NCBI GenBank assembly: GCA_027682585.1
Contig: JAQCZH010000001.1
Location: 186,001 to 250,000 of the forward strand
From: Lachnospiraceae bacterium AF51-6-b8A
Lineage (GTDB): Bacteria > Bacillota > Clostridia > Lachnospirales > Lachnospiraceae
Direction of reading: 5' to 3'
Length of the DNA stretch: 64,000 nt
Shown: positions 24,469 to 32,501 of the stretch, one piece after another
How the letters are laid out: each line of letters starts with the position of its first letter
Position numbering within the stretch: the first letter of the stretch is position 1
The notes under the pieces: generated by a model
Told to the model about the DNA's origin: nothing
What the model saw: the letters and a program-made list of their open reading frames with translations, nothing else
Database searches by the model: none
Translations under genes and position numbers: made by a program

Positions 24469-25650
24469 ATGAAAAAGAAACTAGTTGCAACAATGTTAGC
24501 AATGGCACTCTGTGTGACCTCTCTGTATGGCTGCGGCTCAGGAGCCAAGAAGGAGGACAGCAAGGAGTCAGACAAGAAGACGGAATCCTCAGCAAACAAT
24601 AATGCGGGGGGAAGCAATGATCTTCCGGAGCAGTTCAAGGGCCTTAAGGCAGATAAGGCTTATAATTTCCCGATGCTGGTAAAATCGTTCCAGTCCACCT
24701 ATTGGGGAGCCGCTCAGAAGGGAATGCAGAAGGCCGCCAAGGAACTTGGGGTTGAAGTAAAGCCTCAGGGACCCAATACAGAGTCTGATATAGCCGATCA
24801 GATTAACATGCTGGAGTCAGCGATTGCGGCTAAACCTGCCGGAATCGGAATCGCAGCCTGCGACTCCAGTTCTGTATTGGATTCCTTCAAAAAGGCAGCT
24901 GAGGCTAAGATTCCTCTGGTCTGCTTTGACACAGGGGTTGCTGATGCGCCCAAGGGATCTGTTGCCTGCACGATCGCAACGGATAACAGACAGGCCGGAT
25001 CTGTTGCCGCAGACCATATGTATGAGGTGCTGAAGGATAAGATCACAAAGGCTGACAAGCCTGTCCGCATCGGTGAGATCAACCAGGATGCCACCGCTGC
25101 CAATATCGAGGAGCGCGGTCTTGGTTTCGTTGACCGCATGATTGAGCTGATTCACAAGGACGGCAAGACGGTATCTGTTACCGGTAACGAGTTCTATGTA
25201 AACCATGCCAAGGGAGCTGACAAGGGCGATACCAATGTGGTTATTGAAGTTCGTGTTCCCGCGCAGACCACTGTTGAGCTCTGCTCCAATGAGGCTCAGG
25301 CCATTCTCTCCAAGAAGGATACCATCGGTGTCTTCGGCTCCAACCAGGTATCCGCAGAGGGCCTGCTGGCAGCCAATACCAACCTGAACGTCCTTGGTTC
25401 CAACGTTGATAAGGGTGATGTTGTTGGTATCGGTTTCGACGCCGGTTCTACCATCAAGGCAGCGGTTAAGGACGGCGTTATGCTCGGCGCAGTTACCCAG
25501 TCTCCTCTGATGATGGGCTACTATGCTGTATATGCTCTGACCGCAGCTGCGAACGGCAAGACCGATCTGAAGGATGTCGCAACGGCAGGTTACTGGTATG
25601 ATTCCAAGAACATGGATGATGAGAGCATTGCTCCCAACCTTTACGACTGA
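24469..25650 (+). CDS. Sugar-binding lipoprotein of the ABC importer
   Basis: The 393-residue protein has a lipoprotein signal (KKKLVATMLAMALCVTSLYGC, lipobox LYGC with Cys22), a Lys/Ser/Asn-rich linker and a type 1 periplasmic-binding fold (FPMLVKSFQSTYWGAAQKGM, IADQINMLESAIAAKPAGIG, PLVCFDTGVAD, VVGIGFDAGSTIKAAVKDG). It is tethered to the outer face of the membrane and delivers sugar to the two permeases upstream. AAAGGAGGG precedes the start. Strong hairpins follow, so the operon ends here. L-fucose is the best guess for the ligand from context; L-rhamnose is possible. Confidence 0.92.
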   Translation: MKKKLVATMLAMALCVTSLYGCGSGAKKEDSKESDKKTESSANNNAGGSNDLPEQFKGLKADKAYNFPMLVKSFQSTYWGAAQKGMQKAAKELGVEVKPQGPNTESDIADQINMLESAIAAKPAGIGIAACDSSSVLDSFKKAAEAKIPLVCFDTGVADAPKGSVACTIATDNRQAGSVAADHMYEVLKDKITKADKPVRIGEINQDATAANIEERGLGFVDRMIELIHKDGKTVSVTGNEFYVNHAKGADKGDTNVVIEVRVPAQTTVELCSNEAQAILSKKDTIGVFGSNQVSAEGLLAANTNLNVLGSNVDKGDVVGIGFDAGSTIKAAVKDGVMLGAVTQSPLMMGYYAVYALTAAANGKTDLKDVATAGYWYDSKNMDDESIAPNLYD

Positions 25651-25677
25651 TGAATTGATCTGATACTATGATAACGG

Positions 25678-25740
25678 GAGACTCCTCGGAGTCTCCTGCT
25701 CTGCTATAAGCGTCATGAGCAGGCGCTTATAGCAGAGCAG
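25678..25740 (+). terminator. Double hairpin closing the fucose operon
   Basis: Two adjacent inverted repeats follow the lipoprotein gene. The first is GGAGACTCC-TC-GGAGTCTCC (25678-25697). The second has perfect 17-base arms CTGCTCTGCTATAAGCG (25696-25712) and its complement (25724-25740) around a 10-base loop. No T-tract follows the second arm, so termination may be protein-assisted or the element may stabilise the mRNA end. Confidence 0.65.
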
Positions 25741-25779
25741 AAGCAGGAAGCACTCGTGTCATTATGAGGGAAAAGGACA

Positions 25780-26409
25780 ATGAACTACGAATACCCGCAG
25801 ATCTTTGAGAATTACTATCAGGAGATGGATCCGGATCAGAGGAAGAAGATATTTCTGAGTTTACAGGGGCAGGCAGATCAGGAAGAGACGTTTGCCAAGG
25901 CAGCAGGAGAACTTTTTGACAGAAGGCATACCGATCCCAAGGGCAGGGGGCAGAAGGTGGATACCTTCCTCTGGAATATGATCAATCTTGTGATTGTGGC
26001 CAAGAGCGCCCGCGTCTTCGCCAGACGAAGCCGCAGAGAGACCCTGGAGGCACTGGCTTCCATGGAGGGGAAGATAAGAGAGACCTATGGAAGCGAGGGA
26101 GAGGCTGCCCTTTACTGGGAGTATCGCAATGCGGCCAGACGCTATTTTGCGACAACAGCCAGTAAGGGTTATGGGAGAAAAGTCTTTGGGATCATTGCCG
26201 CCAATGAGGAAGATCGCAAAAAGCGCAGCTGTGCGGACGCCTATGAGATGTCGGTCGGACTGGCGCGGCGGCTGGCTCTGGATGAAGAGATGACCCTGTT
26301 TTCCGACGCAGTGAGAGATGAGTATTCCTGTTATGATGCGGCAGCTGCTGAACGCCTTGATGAATATTCTCTCTCAAGAAGAGACAAGGATCTCAAGCGA
26401 AAGAGTTGA
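25780..26409 (+). CDS. Conserved hypothetical protein, 209 residues
   Basis: I do not recognise a characterised family. The protein is soluble, helical and charged, with YPQIFENYYQEMDPDQRKKIF near its start, KVDTFLWNMINLVIVAKSAR in the middle and a C-terminal YSLSRRDKDLKRKS. No signal peptide or membrane segment is evident. It stands between the operon-closing hairpins and the LacI gene, in the same direction. The start ATG has GAGGGAAAAGG upstream. Similar uncharacterised proteins occur in Lachnospiraceae as far as I recall. Confidence 0.65.
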   Translation: MNYEYPQIFENYYQEMDPDQRKKIFLSLQGQADQEETFAKAAGELFDRRHTDPKGRGQKVDTFLWNMINLVIVAKSARVFARRSRRETLEALASMEGKIRETYGSEGEAALYWEYRNAARRYFATTASKGYGRKVFGIIAANEEDRKKRSCADAYEMSVGLARRLALDEEMTLFSDAVRDEYSCYDAAAAERLDEYSLSRRDKDLKRKS

Positions 26410-26470
26410 GAGACAATGTCTTTGGATTGTCAAAATTAGTCGGAAAGCCGAATGTAAGGCTCTATGTTAG

Positions 26471-26488
26471 AATGAGCGCGTTCTCATT
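26471..26488. promoter_or_regulatory. LacI-type palindrome before the lacI-family gene
   Basis: AATGAGCGCGTTCTCATT is an 18-base near-perfect palindrome with a central CG, the classic form of a LacI-family operator, 25 bases before the regulator start. Autoregulation is likely. Confidence 0.6.
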
Positions 26489-26512
26489 TCAGCAGCAGAA
26501 AGTGATTGACTT

Positions 26513-27526
26513 ATGTCAGCGACAATCAAGGACATCCGGGAGAAAACCGGTCTTTCCTTAGCTACGATTTCCAAATATATCAATGGCGGCAATGTGCTTC
26601 CCGAGAATCGGGAGAAAATAAGCAGAGCCATCAAGGAACTTCACTATCATGTCAATGATATGGCCCGAAGCCTCGTCACTTCGCAGACCCGGTCTGTCGG
26701 TATGGTTGTTCCAAGCATGGTCAGCCCTTTCCATGGGACGCTGATTCGTCATATCGAATCTGAACTCAAGCAGGCGGGGTATTCTCTGATGGTCTGTGAT
26801 TCGATGAATGATGCGGAACAGGAGAGAGATAATATTGAGTTTCTGAGCCGCAAAAATGTCGATGGACTGGTTCTGATTCCAACCGGGAAGAAGATCCCGG
26901 ATATTTTTGATCTGGTCTCCGGAGAAGTCCCCATCATTACGCTGGATGTCAAGTGGGCAGGTATATCCAGCGTGATTATTGATAATATCAGAGCTGGTTA
27001 TGAGGCGACTTCCTATCTGACGGAAAGAGGACATCGCAGAATCGGGATTATCTATATCGGGAAACAGTGTACGGGAAGACAGCGCCTGAAGGGATATTGC
27101 AAGGCTCTTGCCAAAAGCAATATCGCAAGGGAAGAAGCTCTGGAAATGGCGACGGACGGAACGGTTGACGCAGCCTATGAGGCCATGAACCGGCTTCTGT
27201 CACTGGCCGATCGGCCGACAGCGGTCTTTACCTGTAATCACGATATGAATATTGGCGCAGTCATGGCGATGAACGATGCCGGTTATCGCTATCCGACGGA
27301 TCTGTCGATCATTGGATTTGATGACCTGGTCATTCCAAGTATTCTCAATCCCAGATTAACCGTATTGGAACAGCCTATGGAGGAGATGGGCAATGCCGCG
27401 GCAAGAATCATTCTGGAGCATATGCAACATACCGATCCCGCCGACCGCAAGGCAGAACATCATGTTTACCGGGCGCTTCTGCATGAGGGCAAATCTGTGG
27501 AACAGATCAGCCCCAGCAGGACATAG
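26513..27526 (+). CDS. LacI-family transcriptional regulator
   Basis: The 337-residue protein has an N-terminal LacI helix-turn-helix (ATIKDIREKTGLSLATISKY, then IKELHYHVNDMARSL with the hinge) and a periplasmic-binding-like sensor domain (SVGMVVPSMVSPFHGTLIRH, DGLVLIPTGK, GHRRIGIIYIG, DLSIIGFDDLVIPSILNPRL). The effector should be a sugar, but the sequence does not say which. The nearby fucose importer upstream is one possible target. The ribosome binding site before the ATG is weak. Confidence 0.92.
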   Translation: MSATIKDIREKTGLSLATISKYINGGNVLPENREKISRAIKELHYHVNDMARSLVTSQTRSVGMVVPSMVSPFHGTLIRHIESELKQAGYSLMVCDSMNDAEQERDNIEFLSRKNVDGLVLIPTGKKIPDIFDLVSGEVPIITLDVKWAGISSVIIDNIRAGYEATSYLTERGHRRIGIIYIGKQCTGRQRLKGYCKALAKSNIAREEALEMATDGTVDAAYEAMNRLLSLADRPTAVFTCNHDMNIGAVMAMNDAGYRYPTDLSIIGFDDLVIPSILNPRLTVLEQPMEEMGNAAARIILEHMQHTDPADRKAEHHVYRALLHEGKSVEQISPSRT

Positions 27527-27579
27527 TAAAACCTTTGCGGGAAGGGGCCGAAAGGCACAAAAAGTCCCTGCAGAGGGAA

Positions 27580-28542
27580 TTACCCCTGAAAAGGCATGGT
27601 AAAACTTCCGTAGAAGGAGGTGAGTTCATCGCCGTCTCGTAAGTGCGAGGTATCGCCGGCCACCTGACAGCGGAAGAGAGCCTGACCGGGGATGCGTTCC
27701 TCAGAGGAGAAGATGGTCACGGAAGAGGTGGGGAGGAAAAAGCCCTGCTGCATGACTGCAGGCGTTGTGTTGATCAGATGAGAGATGAGAATACTGGCAA
27801 TCCCCAGATGACAGAAGAAGACCAGAACAGGCTCTTCGATCCCTTTGGCCTCCATGGCGGCCTCCTGCTTTTCAATGCGGGTTATGGTATGAGCGTCGGA
27901 CTTGATATTTAAGTCTGTGGGCAGGGAATTTCCCCTGGTATGATAGTGAAGACCATCCCTGTGATAGCCCCATTGGGCCAGAACCTGATCGAAGCGGCCG
28001 CAGACCCATTCATATTCTTGCTGGATGTAAGTCTTCTTCGGATCGCGCTTAAAGTACTGCCCGTAAATGGTTCTGACTTGAGGGGTATGGTCTGCCGTAA
28101 CCCCATCTAAGGTAGATGCACCGTCTCCGGCAGTCCGATAGATCGAAGAGGAAAACCAGGCCTTGGGATCATAGAGCTCTGGGTGCTCACTCAGATAATA
28201 GGGAGGATAGTCCCAGGGAACATTGGCGTTCATGGGATGCATGTCGATGTTGATGGGGATGGCGAACTCTCTCAACCAGGGATAGACAAGACAGATCTTT
28301 GGATCGGGATTTTTGATGACATCGGCTGCCGGAGTGGGATAGTGGAATTCCAGGCGGATCCCATCTGCCTGCAGGATGGGAAGAGCCGTGTCCTGCGCCC
28401 TGCCCAGGGGGGAAGCGTAGGCCTGGGTGATGTGCCAGTCCTTAGCTCGCTCAGCCAGCAGAGCAGCCTCCCGCTTGCCCTTATCAGTCAGGGTATCTGT
28501 GTCGTAGAAAGGTTCCGCATGGCGGACAAAGATGATTTTCAT
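27580..28542 (-). CDS. Histidine phosphatase superfamily protein
   Basis: The 320-residue protein begins with the catalytic RHG-type motif KIIFVRHAEPFYDTDTLTDKG, where His8 is the phosphate acceptor. YASPLGRAQDTA supplies the second arginine and VFFCHLGIASILISHLI the second catalytic histidine. The middle 150 residues (WDYPPYYLSEHPELYDPKAW and others) form a larger cap than in PhoE/GpmB enzymes of about 200 residues. The ATG at 28542 has AGGAG 6 bases upstream. Substrate unknown. Confidence 0.85.
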   Translation of the reverse strand: MKIIFVRHAEPFYDTDTLTDKGKREAALLAERAKDWHITQAYASPLGRAQDTALPILQADGIRLEFHYPTPAADVIKNPDPKICLVYPWLREFAIPINIDMHPMNANVPWDYPPYYLSEHPELYDPKAWFSSSIYRTAGDGASTLDGVTADHTPQVRTIYGQYFKRDPKKTYIQQEYEWVCGRFDQVLAQWGYHRDGLHYHTRGNSLPTDLNIKSDAHTITRIEKQEAAMEAKGIEEPVLVFFCHLGIASILISHLINTTPAVMQQGFFLPTSSVTIFSSEERIPGQALFRCQVAGDTSHLRDGDELTSFYGSFTMPFQG

Positions 28543-28761
28543 GCTTGCTCCTCTTAAATTATGAAACACCTGGATATATCACGGTTCATGACAAAAGCGT
28601 CTTATGAAACACATTGGATGCAGATCAGATACCAATCTTACTCGAATTAGGGATCAGATTCCATAGCAATTCTCTGTCATATTTGTATGCATGCCCGGGA
28701 TTGATAAATATGCTAAAATGCTCTTTGAGTTTATCAGGCATGCCGGATAGGAGGCTCCCCT

Positions 28762-29079
28762 ATGGGACTGAATTATGTTGCGGTCGCCTATGACGCGGGA
28801 AAAGCGATTCCCCGTTTTGAGAAGGCGTCCTACTTTAATATTTACTATGTGAAGGCAGGGGAATACTCACACGGGCAAATGCTATCAACCCTTGATATTC
28901 CTGCGGATCAGCTGGTGGACCAGTTGATCGCCATGCGGATCAAGAGGGTGATTGCTCAGAATTTCACCCCCAGATCCATGGCACTGCTGCGGAAGGCCGG
29001 AATTGAATGCTACGGTTTTGACGGAGGAACAGATGCGGCCATCGCAGCCTATACCAGGGGAGAACTTATGCCTCTTTAG
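28762..29079 (+). CDS. NifX/NifB C-terminal-like protein
   Basis: This 105-residue protein matches the dinitrogenase iron-molybdenum cofactor biosynthesis fold: VAVAYDAGKAIPRFEKASYF, then the conserved helix-strand unit VIAQNFTPRSMALLRKAGIE with CYGFDGGTDAAIAAY. No nif genes are nearby, so it belongs to the stand-alone members that may bind metal clusters in anaerobes. AGGAGG lies before the ATG. Confidence 0.8.
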   Translation: MGLNYVAVAYDAGKAIPRFEKASYFNIYYVKAGEYSHGQMLSTLDIPADQLVDQLIAMRIKRVIAQNFTPRSMALLRKAGIECYGFDGGTDAAIAAYTRGELMPL

Positions 29080-29156
29080 GAGCGGCGCATGGTCATGGAA
29101 CACTTGTGAAGTTTGAGTAAAGCGAGCAGTAAATCGCAGAGAAGAAAAGGAGTTGT

Positions 29157-30824
29157 ATGAATAAGAAAATACCAGTAACGATTTTTCTGGTGATCCTTGT
29201 AGTGCTCATTGTAGCAAGCTTTATGCACCCGGCAGATATGGCTGCGCTGGGAGATTATGTCAGCCCGGTTTATGCCAGTCCTCTGGCTCTGCTGCCTCCG
29301 GTGATTGCCATTGCCCTTGCTCTGATTACAAAGGAGGTCTATTCCTCTCTGATGCTGGGGATTTTCACAGGTGCTCTGCTCTACTCCAACTTCAATATGG
29401 AACTTATGCTCAACACCCTCTTCTTCAATGAGAAGGGAGGAATGATCAGTAAGCTGTCTGACACGGGGAATATGGGAATCCTGGTTTTTCTGGTGATGCT
29501 GGGATCTCTGGTGGCTATGATGAACCGTGCCGGCGGATCTGCCGCCTTTGGCAAATGGGCCGCCGGCCGTATTAAGACCCGGGTTGGCGCCCAGCTGGCC
29601 ACTACGGCATTGGGCGTTCTGATCTTTGTCGATGATTACTTTAACTGCTTGACTGTCGGTTCTGTGATGCGGCCCGTCACGGATTCCCATAGGGTTTCAA
29701 GAGCCAAGCTGGCTTATCTGATTGACGCCACGGCGGCGCCAATCTGCATTATCGCCCCTATTTCTTCCTGGGCGGCGGCCGTGACATCTTCTGTGCCGGA
29801 CGGCAGCGGAATTAACGGATTTGTGACCTTTCTCAACACGATTCCCTTTAATTTCTATGCCCTCTTAACCATCATTACCATGCTCTATCTGTCTATCCGC
29901 CGCGTCGATTTTGGCCCTATGAGGGAGCATGAAATGAATGCGCTTTTGCATGGAGACCTCTATACGACGCCGGAGAGGGACTACAAAGATGACAATGGGA
30001 ATTTTGTCAGCCCCAGAGGACGGGTGATTGACCTGGTTCTTCCGGTTGTCGTTTTGATTGCGACTTGTATCGTGGGGATGATTTACACTGGCGGCTTTTT
30101 TTCAGGTGTCAACTTTATAGATGCTTTTGCCAATGCGTCCGCTTCCAGGGGCCTTGTCATGGGAGGCTTCGCTGCCCTGGCCTTTACCTTCTTTTTCTAT
30201 ATGTATCGGGATGTTATCAGCTTTACTGAATTTATGAATTGCTTTGTCGAGGGATTCAAGGCAATGATCTCCCCCATTCTGATTCTGACCTTCGCCTGGA
30301 CTCTGTCCGGTATGACCAATCTGTTGGGGGCTGACCAGTTCGTATCTACCATGGTGGCCGGAAATGCGGCGGCCCTGCAGTCTCTGCTTCCGGCGGTTAT
30401 TTTCCTGGTGGCTGCGGCTTTAGCCTTCGCGACCGGAACCTCCTGGGGGACTTTCTCGATTCTGATTCCGATTGTGGTCGGCGTTTTCCCAAGCGGCCAG
30501 ATGATGGTGATATCCATTGCATCCTGTCTGGCGGGCGCGGTTGCCGGCGATCACTGTTCTCCCATTTCCGATACGACGATTATGTCCTCTGCCGGAGCTC
30601 AGTGCCACCATGTCAATCATGTCTCTACCCAGCTGCCCTATGCCATTACGGTAGCGGCAGTGTCCTTTGTCTCCTATGTGATCAGCGGTTTTGTGAAGAA
30701 TGTCTTTCTCTGTCTTCCCATTGCTGTGATCCTTATGTTGATTGCCCTGCGGGTCATTGAGCAGAGCACAGGAGTCGAGCCCATCGAGCATACGGCAGGG
30801 AAAGCAGAAAGAGAGAAGGCTTAA
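29157..30824 (+). CDS. NhaC-family Na+/H+ antiporter-like permease
   Basis: The 555-residue integral membrane protein has about 11-12 hydrophobic segments. NhaC-type motifs include LIFVDDYFNCLTVGSVMRPV, PICIIAPISSWAAAVTSSVP, FATGTSWGTFSILIPI and AVAGDHCSPISDTTIMSSA. A hydrophilic loop at about residues 255-285 faces the cytoplasm. Members exchange Na+ for H+ or take up organic anions and amino acids; the substrate cannot be settled from sequence alone. AAGGAG precedes the ATG. It may be co-transcribed with the NifX-like gene. Confidence 0.88.
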   Translation: MNKKIPVTIFLVILVVLIVASFMHPADMAALGDYVSPVYASPLALLPPVIAIALALITKEVYSSLMLGIFTGALLYSNFNMELMLNTLFFNEKGGMISKLSDTGNMGILVFLVMLGSLVAMMNRAGGSAAFGKWAAGRIKTRVGAQLATTALGVLIFVDDYFNCLTVGSVMRPVTDSHRVSRAKLAYLIDATAAPICIIAPISSWAAAVTSSVPDGSGINGFVTFLNTIPFNFYALLTIITMLYLSIRRVDFGPMREHEMNALLHGDLYTTPERDYKDDNGNFVSPRGRVIDLVLPVVVLIATCIVGMIYTGGFFSGVNFIDAFANASASRGLVMGGFAALAFTFFFYMYRDVISFTEFMNCFVEGFKAMISPILILTFAWTLSGMTNLLGADQFVSTMVAGNAAALQSLLPAVIFLVAAALAFATGTSWGTFSILIPIVVGVFPSGQMMVISIASCLAGAVAGDHCSPISDTTIMSSAGAQCHHVNHVSTQLPYAITVAAVSFVSYVISGFVKNVFLCLPIAVILMLIALRVIEQSTGVEPIEHTAGKAEREKA

Positions 30825-30989
30825 AAAGGACCAGGATACAAGGGATATGTGTTTTGCGAGCATGCTATGGTTATCCTTGTCAAGGAGGCTTGATTTCATG
30901 TAAAAGATCCTGCGTGAAGAATCATCTGATCTATTGCATGGAAGCAGACTGTTTCCAGCAGGCCGGATTCGGCTGACTATGACGGATTA

Positions 30990-31037
30990 TACTTAGTTAT
31001 AATGAAAGTTACTTAGTTACGACAGATTTACTTGATA
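30990..31037 (+). promoter_or_regulatory. Direct repeats over a -10 box
   Basis: TACTTAGTTA occurs at 30990-30999 and 31010-31019, exactly 20 bases apart, with a weaker TACTTGATA at 31029-31037. TATAAT (30998-31003) overlaps the first copy. The spacing of about two helical turns suggests side-by-side binding of a regulator to this promoter. Confidence 0.45.
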
Positions 31038-31052
31038 AGGAGGAATTTTCTT

Positions 31053-31328
31053 ATGTTGCCAGAACAATCAATTGAATTTCGCTATGACACCCAGCTTCTC
31101 TTAGACGGTTATGATGAAGATCTGGATGCGGATGATGTGAGAGATTATATCGCGGACCACTTTACGGGGGATGAGCTTCTCTGCGTGGGCGGTGACGGTG
31201 ACCCGGTTAAGCTGCACTTTCACACCAATGAACCCTGGAAGGTACTGGAGTACTGCAGAAGCCAGGGGGAGATCTATGATATCGTTGTAGAGGACATGGA
31301 TCGGCAGACCAGAGGACTGCAGGGATAG
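31053..31328 (+). CDS. Stand-alone FakA/YloV C-terminal-like domain (DAK-related)
   Basis: The 91-residue protein matches the C-terminal domain of fatty-acid kinase FakA/YloV: EFRYDTQLLL, DELLCVGGDGDPVKLHFHTN and PWKVLEYCRSQGEIYDIVVE. It lacks the ATP-binding DAK2 part completely. In FakA this region helps dimerise and engage FakB; a free version could modulate such a complex or act on its own. AAGGAGG lies 7 bases before the ATG at 31053; the upstream TTG is not needed. Confidence 0.8.
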   Translation: MLPEQSIEFRYDTQLLLDGYDEDLDADDVRDYIADHFTGDELLCVGGDGDPVKLHFHTNEPWKVLEYCRSQGEIYDIVVEDMDRQTRGLQG

Positions 31329-31397
31329 TGATTCCGCTGCATCAATGGATCGGAAGAGGGAATCATGCACAAACATGGAAAAGGAGAAGTGAAGAAA

Positions 31398-31865
31398 ATG
31401 GGCGTATTTGATTTTGTCAAGAAAATGGCAACCGGAGCCTCTGATGAGGACAATCGGAAAAACAAGGCGAGAATGCGGGAAATCTTCAATTCTCTTGTCC
31501 CAAATGGAGATGACTACAAGTTAATTTACTGCCATATGGAAGACTATCACAATGCCGTTGTTGTGGAGGTCAATTTGCACAGCAATTATATTGTCGGATA
31601 TAAGCCGGGAGAAGTAGTGGTAATTGCAGTGGAAGCGGATTTGACGAAATATGAAAAGCCGGAATTTTTCAACAGAGAGAACGGATCCCAGACAGAGGCC
31701 TCATGGACAGGCTATTGTGTTGTGAAAAACAGCCAGGTCTCCTATCAGTTTGTACCCGTAACCTATGAGCCGGGTATTAATCGCGGGGCAAAGTATTCTG
31801 TCGCCGTGACCCAGTCCTCAGAGGAAGTGTCCGCTTTCCGCAAATTCTTTAAGGCAGGTCTCTGA
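31398..31865 (+). CDS. Conserved hypothetical protein, about 155 residues
   Basis: The product starts MGVFDFVKKM and contains YKLIYCHMEDYHNAVVVEVN, VGYKPGEVVVIAVEADL and a C-terminal FRKFFKAGL. It is soluble and has no motif I can assign. The ATG at 31398 follows AAGGAGAAGTGAAG; an in-frame ATG at 31365, also preceded by GAAGAGGG, would add 11 residues (MHKHGKGEVKK). It follows the FakA-like fragment by about 70 bases in the same direction. Imperfect hairpins follow. Confidence 0.65.
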   Translation: MGVFDFVKKMATGASDEDNRKNKARMREIFNSLVPNGDDYKLIYCHMEDYHNAVVVEVNLHSNYIVGYKPGEVVVIAVEADLTKYEKPEFFNRENGSQTEASWTGYCVVKNSQVSYQFVPVTYEPGINRGAKYSVAVTQSSEEVSAFRKFFKAGL

Positions 31866-31924
31866 AATACATAGGACCTCTTCTGTTTTAATTTCAGAAG
31901 GAATTGGAATCCGATCCAATACCC

Positions 31925-31979
31925 CAGATAAGAGGGTGATAGGACAGAACGTGCTATATGGCGGCAATGCTCTTATCTG
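31925..31979. repeat. Inverted repeat CAGATAAGAG / CTCTTATCTG
   Basis: Perfect 10-base arms are separated by about 35 bases in the gap between the hypothetical gene and the GntR operon. No T-tract follows. It could be a weak hairpin or a regulator site. Confidence 0.4.
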
Positions 31980-32009
31980 TGGGCGTAATATTTCATATCT
32001 CAGATAACG

Positions 32010-32060
32010 AAAGCGGCTCTGGCGAGTGCATGTAGCACCACCGGCAGACCGCTTTTATTC
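32010..32060 (+). terminator. Hairpin terminator before the GntR operon
   Basis: AAAGCGGCTCTG pairs with CAGACCGCTTT across a long loop with one bulge, followed by TTATT. It probably separates transcription of the upstream genes from the GntR-ABC promoter that starts about 40 bases later. Confidence 0.6.
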
Positions 32061-32096
32061 ATCTCTCGAAAGATGCGGAATCCAGAAAAATGAGTC

Positions 32097-32142
32097 TTGA
32101 CACTACTGAAATAGTGTACTATTATACTAGTGAACTAGAAAG
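32097..32142 (+). promoter_or_regulatory. Promoter and YtrA-type operator of the GntR-ABC operon
   Basis: TTGACA (32097-32102) and TATTAT (32120-32125) are 17 bases apart. The palindromic words TAGTGTACTA and CTAGTGAACTAG overlie and follow the -10, resembling operators of YtrA-subfamily GntR repressors. AAAGGAGG and the ATG follow. Confidence 0.7.
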
Positions 32143-32150
32143 GAGGAACG

Positions 32151-32501
32151 ATGCAGTTTGATTCTTCGATTCCGATCTATCTGCAAGTGTCTGAGGCTAT
32201 TAAACAGGACATTGTAGCGGGGCGGAGGCTTCCAGGAGACAAGCTTCCCTCTGGTCGGGAGCTGGCTCTGCTCTACCGAATCAATCCCAATACCGCAGCC
32301 AGAGTCTATCAGGTTCTGGAGAGTGAAGGTGTCTGTATCAGCAGGCGGGGCCTTGGAACATTTGTCAGAGAAGACGGGGACTTGGCCGAGCGGATTCGCA
32401 GGGAGATGGCAGAGGAGAACATAGACCGTTTTGTCAGCGGCATGCGGGAGATGGGATTTGGTAAGGAAGAGATTCTGGCGATGGTTAAGGAGGCATTATG
32501 A
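32151..32501 (+). CDS. GntR-family regulator, YtrA subfamily
   Basis: The 116-residue protein is a short GntR regulator: a winged helix (IPIYLQVSEAIKQDIVAG, LPSGRELALLYRINPNTAARVYQVLE, RRGLGTFV) followed by a helical dimerisation tail of about 40 residues instead of a ligand domain. YtrA-type regulators control a following ABC transporter and often respond to cell-wall-active compounds. Its stop overlaps the ATPase start by 4 bases. Confidence 0.92.
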   Translation: MQFDSSIPIYLQVSEAIKQDIVAGRRLPGDKLPSGRELALLYRINPNTAARVYQVLESEGVCISRRGLGTFVREDGDLAERIRREMAEENIDRFVSGMREMGFGKEEILAMVKEAL

